Shown piece by piece: positions 8,190-17,214 of a DNA stretch of 29,031 bases. Origin of the DNA: Armatimonadaceae bacterium (GTDB lineage: Bacteria > Armatimonadota > Armatimonadia > Armatimonadales > Armatimonadaceae). Both the position numbers and the translations under genes were made by a program. The notes under the pieces were generated by a model that made no database searches, was not told where the DNA came from, and saw nothing but the letters and a program-made list of their open reading frames with translations. Numbering within the stretch: the stretch's first letter is position 1; each line of letters starts with the position of its first letter. The stretch is taken from contig JAUJNC010000051.1 of NCBI GenBank assembly GCA_030446525.1, positions 1 through 29,031 on the forward strand, written 5' to 3'.

Positions 8190-8975
8190 ATGCAACTATC
8201 CAATGACCCGTTTGTAGATGCCGAGGACCGGCCGCGCGTCCTGCGGGGGGTGGCGGTGGTCACCGGCGCGACGCGGCTGGCGGAGATGGCGGGGAAGATC
8301 GGCTTCGACACCGTCTGGATCGAGGTGGAACACGGGCCCGCCAGCTTCAGCGAGGTCGAGGCGCTTTGCGTGGCGACCGAGGCGGGCGGCGCGGTGCCCA
8401 CGGTGCGGTTGCCGGACGCGGAGCGGCACCACGTGCTGCGCGCCCTCGAGGTCGGCGCGCGCATCGTCGTGGTGCCCCTCGTCAACGACGCCGAGACGGC
8501 CCGGCAGATCGTCCAGCACGGGAAGTTCCGCCGCTGGGGCTGCGCGGGTTCAACACGCGCAGCCGCGGGCTCAACTACGGTCTGGACCCTCCTGGAGGCC
8601 TTCGAGCAGGCGAACGCGCGCGCCCACCTGATCGCCCAGATCGAGACCCTGGAGGCGGTCCAGAACCTGGAGGCGATCTGCTCGGTCCCGGGACTCGCCG
8701 GCATCCTCATCGGGCCGGGCGACCTGTCGGTCAGCGCGGGCAAGATCGGCGACTTCACCGACCCGGAGATGATCGATCTGGTCGCCGGGTGTATGAAGCG
8801 GGCGCGGGCCCAGGGCAAGCACGCCGGCATCCTGGTCGCGCCGGGCCCCATGCTGGACGCGGCTCTCGCGGCGGGCTGTGACCTCGTCTTCTGCGGGGCG
8901 ACCTCCCCCAACCTCACCAGGGCGTGGCGGGACCTGCTCGCTTCGATGACCACGGGGGCCGAGCCGCGTGTTTGA
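8190..8975 (+). CDS. HpcH/HpaI family aldolase (probable 5-keto-4-deoxy-glucarate aldolase)
   Basis: This 261-residue TIM-barrel aldolase starts at the ATG at 8190. The family cleaves 2-keto-3-deoxy acids to pyruvate and an aldehyde with a divalent metal. WIEVEHGP (near residue 45) is the conserved strand with the general base region, and GILIGPGDLSVSAGK (about 165-180) is the other signature. Between about 8525 and 8585 the reading frame is shifted and then restored: the frame beside it reads LGLRGFNTRSRGLNYG, the expected conserved segment. Both shifts sit in C runs. Coming directly after glucarate dehydratase, it is best read as the GarL-type step giving pyruvate and tartronate semialdehyde. 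Confidence 0.82.
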   Translation: MQLSNDPFVDAEDRPRVLRGVAVVTGATRLAEMAGKIGFDTVWIEVEHGPASFSEVEALCVATEAGGAVPTVRLPDAERHHVLRALEVGARIVVVPLVNDAETARQIVQHGKFRRWGCAGSTRAAAGSTTVWTLLEAFEQANARAHLIAQIETLEAVQNLEAICSVPGLAGILIGPGDLSVSAGKIGDFTDPEMIDLVAGCMKRARAQGKHAGILVAPGPMLDAALAAGCDLVFCGATSPNLTRAWRDLLASMTTGAEPRV

Positions 8976-10433
8976 CCTGATCGTGATCGGCGGCGGGCCG
9001 GCGGGGGTGACCGCAGCGCTGCGGGCGCGCGAGGCCTGGGCGCGACCGTCGCCCTGGTCGAGCGGGGGCGGATGGGCGGCACCTGCACCAATGACGGCTG
9101 CGTGCCGACCCGCGTGCTTGCCAAGGCGGCGCGGCTGGCGCGCGACGCGGAGCAGTTCGAGCAGTACGGGCTGGTCGGCGGGCGGCCCACGGTCGATTTG
9201 CCCCGGCTGCTGGCGCGGACGCGGCAGGTGGTGGACGAGATCCACGAAAAAAAACGGCTCCTGCGGCACCTGGAAGAGGCCGGGGTGACGGTCATGGCGC
9301 ATTGCGGGGACGCCCGCTTCGTGGACGCGCACACCGTCGCGGTCGGCGACGGCGGCCGGCTGCGCGGGGAAAAGATCCTCCTGTGCGCCGGCGGCCACGC
9401 GCGCCGGCTCCCCTTCCCCGGCAGCGAGCTGGCGCTGACCCACAGCGACATCTGGTCCCTGTCCGATCTGCCGCGCTCGGTCGTGGTCGTGGGCGCGGCG
9501 GCGACCGGCTGCCAGATCGCCTCGGTGATGGCCGCCTTCGGGGCCGACGTGATCCTGCTGGAGATGGCGCCGCGCATCCTGGCCGGCGAGGACGAGCAGG
9601 TGTCCGAAACGCTGACCGCGTCGCTTACGCAGCGGGGCATCACGGTCACCACGGGCATCGAGGGCTGCGAGCGCATCGAGTGCGAGCGCATCGAGCAGGC
9701 GGGCGACATGCTGCACGTGCATTACACGCACGAGGGTAAGGCGCGCATGGTGAAGGCCGAGGCCGTCGTGATCGCGGTCGGGTGGCCGGGCAACGTGGAC
9801 GGGCTGAACCTCGAAGCCGCGGGCGTGAAGACCGAGCGCGGCTACGTCGTCGTGGACGACGCGCTGCGCACGTCGGTCCCGCACATCTTCGCGGCGGGCG
9901 ACATCACGGGGCGCATGATGCTGGTCCAGAGCGCCAACGACGAGGCGCGCATCGCGGCGGAGAACGCCGTGCTGGGCGCGGAGCGCACCGACGCGCACCA
10001 GATCGTCCCGCACGGCGGCTTCACCGACCCCGAGTACGGCAGCGTGGGTCTGACCGAAAGCCGGGCGCGCGAGGCGCACGACTGCGCCGTGGCCGTCGTG
10101 TCCTACGCGGAGCTGGACCGCGCCGTGATCGACGGCCGCCCGGAGGGCTTCTGCAAGCTGATCGTGTCGCGCGGCTCCCGGGAGATCCTGGGCGCGCACG
10201 TGGTCGGCGAGCAGGCCCTGGAGGTGGTCCAGATCGTGGCGGCGGGCATGGCGGCCGGCATGCGGGTGGAGCAGCTCGCCGACCTCGAGCTCGCCTACCC
10301 CACCTTCACCGGCATCGTCGGCCTCGCCGCCCGGCACCTGTGCCGCGAGCTGGGCGTGATGCCGATCTCCCCCCAGTGGCGCGGGCAGGGCCGTCTGCGC
10401 GCCGCCGAATGGGAGCACAGCGCGCGAGATTGA
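8968..10433 (+). CDS. Flavin/NAD(P) disulfide oxidoreductase (dihydrolipoamide dehydrogenase/MerA family), one frameshift
   Basis: The protein begins at a GTG at 8968 that overlaps the aldolase stop by 8 bases. MFDLIVIGGGPAGVTAALRA is the FAD motif. A missing C near 9035 (CC where CCC is expected) shifts the frame; the rest continues from 9072 with GGTCTNDGCVPTRVL, the redox-active CxxxxC pair. VVVVGAAATGCQIA binds NAD(P), and VPHIFAAGDITG is the second FAD motif. The usual C-terminal HPTxxE, which supplies the catalytic His-Glu pair, is replaced by AYPTFTG. It may therefore act on something other than lipoamide. Total length is about 488 residues when joined. A link to the E1 enzyme at 21454 is possible but unproven. 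Confidence 0.82.
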
Positions 10434-10446
10434 CAGCACTTCCCAG

Positions 10447-10474
10447 GGCGCGTCCCCGCGGGGGACATCGCGCC
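10447..10474 (+). terminator. GC-rich hairpin followed by TTT after the disulfide reductase gene
   Basis: GGCGCG (10447-10452) pairs with CGCGCC (10469-10474), enclosing a second stem in GTCCCCGCGGGGGAC. TTT follows at 10475-10477. It lies 14 bases after the stop at 10433, between convergent genes, and fits a terminator with a short T-run. Confidence 0.55.
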
Positions 10475-10482
10475 TTTCGGGG

Positions 10483-10500
10483 CGTCGGTTTCAACCGGCG
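10483..10500. repeat. Palindrome with GGTTTCAACC core overlapping the sixA stop
   Basis: CGTCGGTT and AACCGGCG form an inverted repeat with one mismatch. The core matches, in reverse, the hairpin at 475-500. It spans the sixA stop codon (10491-10493), so it may also serve as part of the terminator for the minus-strand operon. Confidence 0.45.
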
Positions 10501-10979
10501 GGCGTGTACACCCCGCGCAGGCGCCCCGTGTGTGGGCGCACGTCGCCCCACCCGGGCACGTCAAATTCCAGGTGGACCAGCCCGGCGGTGGGCAGGCGCC
10601 CGCCGGGGCCGCCGTCCCGGGAGAGGGTCGCGCTCAGCTGCTCGAAGCCCGGGTTGTGGCCGACCAGGAGCACGCGGTCGGCGCCGTCCGGCAGCTCGCG
10701 CACGATCTGCAGCAGGGTGTCCTCGTCGGCGGCGTAGATGGCCGGCTCGACGGTGAGCGGGGCGGCGAACCCGATGCCCGCCGCCACGATCTCGGCGGTC
10801 TGCCGGGCGCGGCGGGCGTCCGAGGTGACGACGGCGTCGGGGAGCCCGGCGGCGGCCCGGACCCGCTCGGCGATCCGGGCGGCGTCGCGCTCCCCGCGCC
10901 TGGTCAGGGCGCGGTCCTTGTCCCCGTTCGGGGCGCCCTCCTGCGCCTTGGCGTGGCGCAGCGCCAGCAGGGTTTTCAT
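10491..10979 (-). CDS. sixA: Histidine phosphatase family protein, SixA-like
   Basis: This 162-residue protein begins MKTLLALRHAKAQ; the start at 10979 follows GGGGAGGG at a normal distance. RHAKA near residue 8 holds the histidine that is phosphorylated in the histidine phosphatase superfamily, and VLLVGHNPGFEQL (about 107-119) holds the second histidine. SixA of E. coli removes phosphate from phospho-histidine proteins; here the substrate is unknown. The length and the VVTSDARRARQTAEI segment fit the SixA branch. It lies 16 bases after the isomerase gene and is likely its last operon partner. The frame is clean. Confidence 0.85.
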   Translation of the reverse strand: MKTLLALRHAKAQEGAPNGDKDRALTRRGERDAARIAERVRAAAGLPDAVVTSDARRARQTAEIVAAGIGFAAPLTVEPAIYAADEDTLLQIVRELPDGADRVLLVGHNPGFEQLSATLSRDGGPGGRLPTAGLVHLEFDVPGWGDVRPHTGRLRGVYTPAG

Positions 10980-10995
10980 CACACCCTCCCCGCCC

Positions 10996-11758
10996 TTACA
11001 CGTCACACAGGGCGTAGGCGGCCTCGATGGCGGCGATGGGGTCGCCCTTGGGGATGAACTCGTGGCCGACGTAGCCGTCGTAGCCCGTCTCCTGGATGGC
11101 GCGGATGACGGGCGGGTAGTAGATTTCCTGCGTCTCGTCCAGCTCGTTCCGGCCCGGGTTGCCTCCCGTGTGGTAATGACCGAAGTGGGCGTGATGCTCG
11201 CGGATGGTGCGGATCAGGTCACCCTCCATGATCTGCATGTGATAGATGTCGTAGAGCAGCTTGACGCGCGGCGAGGCGACCTGCTCGCAGACCCTGACCC
11301 CCCAGGCGGTGTGGTCGCACTGGTAGTCTTTGTGGTTCACCTTGGAGTTGAGCAGCTCCACGACCAGGTTGACGCCGGCGTCCTCGGCGGCCCTGGCCAC
11401 GCGGCTCAGGCCCGCCGCCGTGTTCTGCGCGCCGGCCTCGTCGTCCAGCCCGTTGCGGTTTCCGGAAAAAACGATCAGATTCGGTATCCCGAACCGGACC
11501 GCTTTCTCCAGGTTCTCGTGGATCTCTTTCTCGATGCGGTCGTGCGCCTCGCGCCCGGTTCAGCCCCTCGGTCAGGGACTTGTGTCCGCCCGCGCTGGCG
11601 ACGGCCAGCCCGTGGTCCTGCGCCAGCGGCGGAAGCTCTTCGCCCAGCAGGCTCCACGGCGGCGTAGCCGATCCGGGATGCCTCCCCGAAAAAGCGCTCG
11701 GGCGTCATCCGCCGCGATTGAAGCACCACCACGAAAGCGACTGCTTGATCTTTGCCAT
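10996..11758 (-). pseudogene. Hydroxypyruvate isomerase family protein (TIM barrel), frameshifted
   Basis: Joined frames give about 255 residues of a xylose-isomerase-like TIM barrel closest to hydroxypyruvate isomerase. The N-terminus MAKIKQSLSWWCFNRGG starts at 11758; one G is missing, then MTPERFFGEASRIGYAAVE continues in another frame. Further shifts lie near 11660, 11560 and 11450. From 11400 to the stop the frame is clean: [44 protein letters not shown] and [12 protein letters not shown] carry the expected metal and substrate residues. The family interconverts hydroxypyruvate and tartronate semialdehyde, which matches the product of the neighbouring aldolase. The broken frame may be sequence error. 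Confidence 0.75.
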
Positions 11759-11816
11759 CAGTATCCCCCCTTCAAAGGATGCACGGATCCTTGGACGATA
11801 ATACCTGGAATCGGGC

Positions 11817-12194
11817 CTATGCCTTCCGCTCCGCGAAGTCTTTCGGCGCGGCGAACGTCTCCGCCGCCGGCGCCGGCTGCGGCGCGGGGATGGACGGGGA
11901 AGTCTTTTTCGATGAAGTAGCGCAGGGACGGCGGGCCTTCCACATGGAAGTAGACCCCCTCGGCGTCCGGCGCGCTCAGCCGCTCCCGGTCGGCGTTGGC
12001 CGGGAAAACCGCAGGCCATGCCGCCTTCCAGCGTGACGCCGGTCTCGGCGCGGCCCAGGTAGATGGCCGCCGCCCACCGGCCGCCTCCGGGGAGCACGAG
12101 GCTCTTCGCACACCGGCGTGTCGCGCCGCGCAGCGCTTCGCTCCGACGGGCTGATCCGCAGCCGTACGCTTTGTCGTGTCCAGCGTACCTTCAT
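11817..12194 (-). pseudogene. Small DUF7009-like protein, frameshifted
   Basis: Following the best frame through several one-base shifts gives about 125 residues. It starts at an ATG (12194) with AGGAGA upstream and opens MKVRWTRQSVRLRISPSE. Later parts are VLPGGGRWAAAIYLGR, EGVYFHVEGPP and LRYFIEKDFP, and the tail is FAAPKDFAERKA with TAG at 11817-11819. The opening and the EKDF near the end resemble a family of short proteins labelled DUF7009; I am only moderately sure of this. No function is known. It lies 20 bases after the HAD gene and 58 before the isomerase. Confidence 0.5.
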
Positions 12195-12214
12195 TGTCTC
12201 CTGCCCCGTCTGTG

Positions 12215-12907
12215 TCAAGGCTTTCCCGGGCGATCCGCTTCCCGGCAGGGCCAGCAGCGCGTCGCAGACTTCCACGAGGGTCTCGCCGCGCACGTCGGGC
12301 GGCTCCATGGCCGGGAAAACCGGCCCTCCTGTCGCCTGACCCAGCCGGCGATCAGGCCCGCGCGCTTCGCCCCGTGCACGTCCCAGGCATGCCGCGGCCA
12401 TAGGGCAGGTCGGCCCGGCCGGACGCCTGCGACCTGCGCGGCGTGCAGGTAAACCTCGCGGCGCGGTTTCCACCGCTTGACGTCTTCAATGGAAAGCACC
12501 TGCTCGACGTGGTGTTCCAGCCCGGCTTTGCGGAGCGCCGCCCGCGTGGTGTCGCTGCTGCCGTTGGTGAGCGCCAGGATGCGCGCGCCCTGCTCGAAGC
12601 CTGAACGCCGGCGGCACGTCGGGCTCCGGCGGCGGCTCGGCGAACCCCTGCAGGACGCCGTCGATCTCGGCGGGATCGGGCGGCTGCCCCTGGTCGGAAA
12701 GCAGGACCTCCGTGTGGCCGACGCGACCTCCAGGGCGGCGGTACGAATCGGCGGCGGCCAGCGCGAAGCCGTCGCGCAGCGTTTTGGCGAACCACAGTTC
12801 CAGCGCCTCGGGCTTCTGCCCCGCCGCCTGTAAACGGGCACGCAGGGCTCAGGAAAAGAGTGTGTCTGAAGCACGTCGAAGGCAACCGCCCTGGGACGTT
12901 CCGGCAT
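12215..12907 (-). pseudogene. HAD-superfamily hydrolase (haloacid dehalogenase type II-like), frameshifted
   Basis: The start at 12907 (MPERPRAVAFDVLQT) has GGGGAGGAT upstream. FDVLQTLF is motif I, with the nucleophile aspartate and no second aspartate, as in type II haloacid dehalogenases. ALTNGSSDTTRAALRKAGL is motif II, KRWKPRREVYLHAA supplies the motif III lysine, and AWDVHGAKRAGL is the motif IV region. The cap domain between about 12620 and 12860 changes frame repeatedly (LELWFAK-like segments can be read across frames). The end is uncertain: one frame stops at 12215, another runs into the next gene. Substrate unknown. It appears to lead a minus-strand operon. Confidence 0.66.
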
Positions 12908-13018
12908 GGGATATCCTCCCCTTCGTGTCGCTCGGCGTAGTTTACCCTTTTTACGGAAAGCGGAACGGTTTGGCGGGGTGTTGGCGGGCAAAACAGGAAG
13001 ACGAGGAGAAACAAGATT

Positions 13019-13872
13019 GTGAGCAACGAACCGATCCGCCGGCGCCCGTTCCTGGGCTCCCCCGCCACGCCGGGCCGAAAACGCGCACCGCGGCCGGCCT
13101 GGTTCCCTTGGGGAAGAAGGGGCACAAGATCAGCCGGCTCGGGATGGGCACCGGCGGCGACGGCGAGGCGGGTGCAGCGCGACCTGGGGCAGGAAGGCTT
13201 CAACCGGCTGGTGCGCCATGCCTACGACCGGGCGTCACCTATATCGACACCGCCGACGCGTACCACACGCACGAGATGGTCCGCCAGGCCATCAAGGGGC
13301 TGCCGCGGAAGAGCTCTGGATCCAGACCAAGATGCGCTGGGACGCCCCGGACGTCCCCGCCTGGGCCGCTGGAAGTGCTGGACCGGTTCCGCAGGGAGGC
13401 TCGGGCACGGACTACGTCGACAGCCTGCTGATCCACTGCGCCACCAAGAGCACCTGGCCTGACGACCTGCAGCGCATGATGGACGCCTTCGACGAGGCGC
13501 AGGCGCGCCGATGGATCCGCCTGAAGGGCGGCGTCTCCGGCCCTGCGGCGGGCGACGCAGGTGGACTGGGTGGAGGTGCAGGCGGCCCGCGTAGACCCGC
13601 AGGGGCGGCACGTGGACGGCAAGGACGACACCTGGGGCGAGCCGGGTATCGTGCCCGCCGCCACCAGGGAGATCCGGGCGATGCACGACCAGGGGCGCGG
13701 CGTTATCGGCATGAAGCTGATCGGCGACAGCGACTTCAAAAACCCCGCCGACCGGGAGCGGGCCCTGCGCTACGCCATGACGTGCGGCTTCGTGGACGCC
13801 GTGGTCATCGGGTTCGGCAGCCCCAGGGAGATCGACGAGGCCATCGAGCGCATGAACGCCGCGCTGGCCTGA
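13019..13872 (+). pseudogene. Aldo/keto reductase, possibly Tat-exported, multiple frameshifts
   Basis: The GTG at 13019 follows GAGGAGA and opens [14 protein letters not shown], which resembles a twin-arginine signal. Across at least six frame changes one reads [69 protein letters not shown] and [13 protein letters not shown]. These supply the Asp, Tyr, Lys and His of the aldo/keto reductase active site. From 13561 the frame is clean to the TGA at 13870 ([18 protein letters not shown]). Such proteins reduce aldehydes or ketones with NADPH; substrate unknown. The density of shifts here is the highest in the window. Confidence 0.75.
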
Positions 13873-13898
13873 GCGGCGGTTTCTATGCCGCTCAGGCC
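13866..13898. terminator. Bidirectional hairpin containing both convergent stop codons
   Basis: GGCCTGAGCGGC and GCCGCTCAGGCC form a perfect 12-base stem around nine bases. The TGA of the aldo/keto reductase (13870-13872) lies in the left arm and the TGA of lactate dehydrogenase (13892-13894, minus) in the right arm. It probably ends transcription in both directions. Confidence 0.6.
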
Positions 13899-14854
13899 CG
13901 GCCGCGCAGCTCTTCCCGGGTCCGGCGCAGCACGTCCGCCGAGGCGTGTAAGGCGCCCCGCTCGTCGTCGCTGAGCGGCAGCGCGATCACGCGCTCGATG
14001 CCGCGCGCGCCCACGACGCACGGCGTGCCCAGGTACACGTCCCCGATGCCGTACTCTCCGGAAAGGAGCGTGGACACCGAAAGCACCGTGTGTTCGTCGC
14101 GCAGGATCGCCTCGCAGATGCGCCGCACGCACGACGCGATCGCGAACGAGGTGCTGCCTTTGCGCGCCAGGACGTCGGGCCCGGCGCCGCGCACGCGCCG
14201 CAGCAGCTCGTCGCGGTCCGGGAGCCGATCCGCCCCGCCGAAATCCGCCAGCGGCACGCCGGCGAGGCGCGCGCAGCTCCAGGCGGCGATCTCCGAGTCG
14301 CCGTGCTCGCCCAGGATGAAGGCGTCGACGGCGCGGCCCTCGACGCCGAGCTCCTGGCCCAGCGCCTGCCGCAGACGCGCCGTGTCGATGACCGTCCCCG
14401 TCCCGATCACGCGATGGGCCGGCAGGTCCCCTTCCCGCTGCGCGAGGTACGCGAGCACGTCCACGGGGTTGGTGGTCATCAGCAGGATGCCGCCGAAGTC
14501 TTCCCGGAGCAGCTGCCCCATGCAGTCGCGGAGCACGCCGACGTTACGCTCCAGAAGATCGAGCCGCGACTCGCCGGGCTGATTGGCCGCGCCGGCGGTC
14601 ATCACGACGATCGCGCTCCGGGCCGCGTCGCGGTAGTCGCCGGCCCACACCCGGACGGGCGGGCCGAGCGGCACGGCGTGCTGCAGGTCCATCGCCTCCC
14701 CTTCGGCCTTCTCCCCGTCGCGGTCGAGGAGGACGATCTCGCGGACGAGCTCGCTTTGCAGCAGGGCATAGGCGGTGGTCGCGCCGACATTGCCCGCGCC
14801 GATGATGGCGACGCGGTTGTCACGGACCGGGGCGGGGGCGGTTTCGCTGTTCAT
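13892..14854 (-). CDS. ldh: L-lactate dehydrogenase
   Basis: This 320-residue protein interconverts pyruvate and L-lactate with NAD(H). [17 protein letters not shown] is the nucleotide-binding motif, with an aspartate in VLLDRD that selects [17 protein letters not shown] carries the mobile-loop arginine, TNPVDVLAY and [12 protein letters not shown] follow, and [12 protein letters not shown] contains the catalytic histidine. The GTxxDTARLR form favours lactate over malate dehydrogenase. The start at 14854 (MNSETAPAP) is supported by AGGA about 13 bases upstream; an earlier in-frame start at 14911 is less plausible. The frame is clean. In context it would dispose of pyruvate from sugar-acid breakdown. 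Confidence 0.92.
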   Translation of the reverse strand: MNSETAPAPVRDNRVAIIGAGNVGATTAYALLQSELVREIVLLDRDGEKAEGEAMDLQHAVPLGPPVRVWAGDYRDAARSAIVVMTAGAANQPGESRLDLLERNVGVLRDCMGQLLREDFGGILLMTTNPVDVLAYLAQREGDLPAHRVIGTGTVIDTARLRQALGQELGVEGRAVDAFILGEHGDSEIAAWSCARLAGVPLADFGGADRLPDRDELLRRVRGAGPDVLARKGSTSFAIASCVRRICEAILRDEHTVLSVSTLLSGEYGIGDVYLGTPCVVGARGIERVIALPLSDDERGALHASADVLRRTREELRGRA

Positions 14855-15012
14855 GGTTCTACGGTTCCTGGCTCTTGCTGGTGTTCTTTCGCGCGTTGTC
14901 AGCATTCCCACCCGGTGCGGCGCCTAAGCGGGCCAGGCTTAGAGACGGGCTCGCCGGGAGGAATGCGCCCCGGGCGGGGCGAACTGACGGGCAAAATATC
15001 AGGAGACAGGCA

Positions 15013-16134
15013 GTGACCACCAACGGAACCGAGCAGCCCGTCAAAGTGGGCGTCATCGGGTGCGGCAACATCAGCGGGATCTATTTCAAGGCGGGGAAAA
15101 CCTTTCAGATACTGGACATCGCGGCCTGCGCGGACCTCGACGTCGAGCGGGCGAAGGCCAAGGCGCAGGAGCACGGCATCCCCCGCGCCTGCAGCGTGGA
15201 CGATCTGCTGGCCGACGGGGAGATCCAGATCGTCCTCAACCTGACCACGCCCCACGCGCACCACCCGGTCTGCCTCGCCGCCCTCGAGTCGGGCAAGCAC
15301 GTCTACGTCGAAAAGCCGCTTTCCGTCACGCGCGAGCAGGGGCGCCAGCTTCTGGAGGTGGCCCGGGCGCGGAACCTGCGCGTCGGCTGCGCGCCGGACA
15401 CGTTTTTGGGCGGCGGCCTGCAGACCAGCCGCAAGCTGATCGACGACGGCGCGATCGGCGAACCGGTCGCCGCGACCGCGTTCATGCTGGGCCACGGCCA
15501 CGAAAGCTGGCACCCGGACCCCGGGTTCTACTACAAGGCCGGCGGCGGCCCGATGTTCGACATGGGGCCCTACTACCTGACCGCCCTCGTCACCCTCATG
15601 GGCCCCCTGCGGCGTCTCACCGGCTCGACCCGGATCACCTTCCCGGAGCGCACCATCACCAGCGCTCCCAGGCACGGCACAAAGATCACGGTCGACGTCC
15701 CCACGCACATCGCGGGCGTCATGGACTTCGCGAGCGGGGCCGTCGGCACGATCATCACCAGCTTCGACGTGTGGGGCCACACCCTGCCGCGCATCGAGAT
15801 CTACGGGACCGAGGGCAGCCTGAGCGTGCCGGACCCCAACACCTTCGGCGGCCCGGTGCGCGTCCGGCGGGCGGGCGAAAAGGAGTGGAGCGACGTCCCG
15901 CTGACCCACGGGTTCGCCGAAAACAGCCGGGGGATCGGCACGGCCGACATGGCGTACGCGACCCGGTCCGGCCGGCCGCACCGCGCCAGCGGGCAGCTCG
16001 CCTACCACGTCCTGGAGGCGATGCACGGCTTCCACGACGCCTCGGACCAGAGCCGCCACTACGAGATGACCAGCACCTGCGAGCGCCCCGCCGCGCTGCC
16101 GCCGGGCCTGCCCAAGGACGCGCTGGACCCGTAG
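15013..16134 (+). CDS. Gfo/Idh/MocA family NAD(P)-dependent oxidoreductase
   Basis: The GTG at 15013 has AGGAGA seven bases upstream and opens a 373-residue protein. [13 protein letters not shown] (about residues 11-23) is the nucleotide-binding motif, YVEKPLS holds the conserved lysine, and [13 protein letters not shown] is a signature of the C-terminal domain. Members oxidise or reduce sugars and cyclitols; the exact substrate cannot be read. It starts 158 bases from the divergent lactate dehydrogenase start and is followed by a small terminator hairpin at 16203. The frame is clean. Confidence 0.9.
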   Translation: MTTNGTEQPVKVGVIGCGNISGIYFKAGKTFQILDIAACADLDVERAKAKAQEHGIPRACSVDDLLADGEIQIVLNLTTPHAHHPVCLAALESGKHVYVEKPLSVTREQGRQLLEVARARNLRVGCAPDTFLGGGLQTSRKLIDDGAIGEPVAATAFMLGHGHESWHPDPGFYYKAGGGPMFDMGPYYLTALVTLMGPLRRLTGSTRITFPERTITSAPRHGTKITVDVPTHIAGVMDFASGAVGTIITSFDVWGHTLPRIEIYGTEGSLSVPDPNTFGGPVRVRRAGEKEWSDVPLTHGFAENSRGIGTADMAYATRSGRPHRASGQLAYHVLEAMHGFHDASDQSRHYEMTSTCERPAALPPGLPKDALDP

Positions 16135-16202
16135 ACCTCATCTGACCAGGGAGCCGGGCCGATGAACGACCGGCTAGGGGGCGGCTCCGCAACGCTCGAC
16201 AT

Positions 16203-16221
16203 CGCCGTGAACGGCGCTTTT
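16203..16221 (+). terminator. CGCCG-TGAA-CGGCG hairpin followed by TTTT
   Basis: A five-base stem closed by the TGAA tetraloop (16203-16216) is followed after one base by TTTT (16218-16221). It lies about 70 bases after the Gfo/Idh/MocA stop and fits a small intrinsic terminator. Confidence 0.5.
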
Positions 16222-16288
16222 CTCACCCGCCGCTGGTAGGAGCCGGACAAAGCGTGTTGAGGACAATCAGAGCCGCCCTCGGGGTCCG

Positions 16289-16297
16289 TGCTATAAT
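16289..16297 (+). promoter_or_regulatory. Extended -10 promoter element (TGCTATAAT) for the toxin-antitoxin pair
   Basis: TG at 16289-16290 and TATAAT at 16292-16297 form an extended -10 about 49 bases before the antitoxin ATG at 16346. No clear -35 is visible. Confidence 0.55.
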
Positions 16298-16345
16298 GGG
16301 CTGGATGGAACCGGAGAGGACCAGGAGAACGAGACGAAGACGAAG

Positions 16346-16594
16346 ATGGCCCTACAGTTAGAACTTACCGCGGAAGAAGAGGCGAAGCTTGCGCGCTCGG
16401 CCGAGGCCCAGGGAATGGACATGACGCAATACGCCCGGCTTGTCTTAGGGCTAGAGTTGCCGAAAAGTGCTCGCCCCTCCGTTGATGAATGGGAGGCTTC
16501 CCTGGATGAGCTTACCCTCGACGTTGACCCGAACGTCCCCCCCCTCTCGGACGAGGCGCTGACGCGCCGAAGCATCTACGGGGACCGCGCCTGA
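16346..16594 (+). CDS. Antitoxin-like protein (82 aa) of a PIN-type module
   Basis: The 82-residue product begins MALQLELTAEEEAKLARSAEAQGMDMTQYARLVLG, which looks like the short dimerising DNA-binding end of VapB-type antitoxins. It ends in an acidic, probably extended tail (TLDVDPNVPPLSDEALTRRSIYGDRA) of the kind that wraps the toxin. Its TGA overlaps the ATG of the PIN gene (TGATG at 16592-16596), the usual antitoxin-toxin coupling. The ribosome-binding site is weak. The role is inferred from size and partner. Confidence 0.68.
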   Translation: MALQLELTAEEEAKLARSAEAQGMDMTQYARLVLGLELPKSARPSVDEWEASLDELTLDVDPNVPPLSDEALTRRSIYGDRA

Positions 16595-17031
16595 TGGCCG
16601 AATATCTTATAGACAGCAACGTTTCCCTTCGGCGCATTCAGCCTACTTCCCTCCACTATCCCGCCGCTCGTCGGGCGCTGAAGGCTCTACGAGCAAGGGC
16701 ACACGCTCTGTGTCACCAGCCAAAACCTCCTTGAGTTTTGGAGCGTGGCGACCCGCTCCGCCGCACGCGGGGGCTTGCCCTTACCCCCGCGCAGGCTGAG
16801 CGCCACCTGAAACGCTTCCGGCTGCTGTTCCGGTTCCTCCCGGATGTGCCGGACATCTATCTGGAATGGGAGAGCCTTGCGATCTCGTTCGGTGTCACCG
16901 GTACCCTGGTCTACGACGCCCGGCTCGTCGCAGTGATGCGGGTGTACGGGATCTCGCACATTCTCACGTTCAACATCGCCGACTTCACCCCGTTCACGGG
17001 CATCACCGTGGTAGACCCTCAGACCGTGTAA
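16594..17031 (+). pseudogene. PIN-domain toxin with two frameshifts
   Basis: The ATG at 16594 opens MAEYLIDSNVSLRRIQPTS, with the first PIN aspartate in DSNV. Near 16690 a base is missing and the frame moves to YEQGHTLCVTSQNLLEFWSVATRSAARGG, giving the conserved glutamate in NLLEFW. Near 16772 it moves again to LALTPAQAERHLKRF and then runs cleanly through VYDARLVAVMRVYG and ILTFNIADF to the TAA at 17029, giving the last two acidic residues. All four metal-binding positions are present across frames. As written the toxin is truncated to about 46 residues; this is either real inactivation or sequence error. Confidence 0.72.
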
Positions 17032-17208
17032 CTCCTGAGTTCGCGCCACCGCACCTCAGACGGCCCCTCGTCTCCGTCTCCTACCCGCGTCTGCGAGATC
17101 ATCCCCGGCTCCACCAAGACCGAGACCAAGCTCCTCGACGAGCGAAAAGAAACCGCCGCGTACCTGCGCCAATGGGTCCCCGAAGGCGGCCTGACCGTCA
17201 CCGTCTGA
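17032..17208 (+). other. Possible gene remnant downstream of the PIN gene
   Basis: In the same frame as the PIN gene, after its TAA, an open stretch ends with KLLDERKETAAYLRQW followed by VPEGGLTVTV and a TGA at 17206. There is no good start codon or ribosome-binding site. The peptide looks protein-like but I do not recognise it. It may be a decayed 3' end of another gene or chance coding in GC-rich DNA. Confidence 0.25.
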
Positions 17209-17214
17209 AATGAA

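Noticed and set aside
7811..10439. Two long minus-strand frames (over 600 codons each) opposite the aldolase and reductase
   Set aside because: They remain open only because of GC bias; plus-strand motifs are clear despite the shifts.
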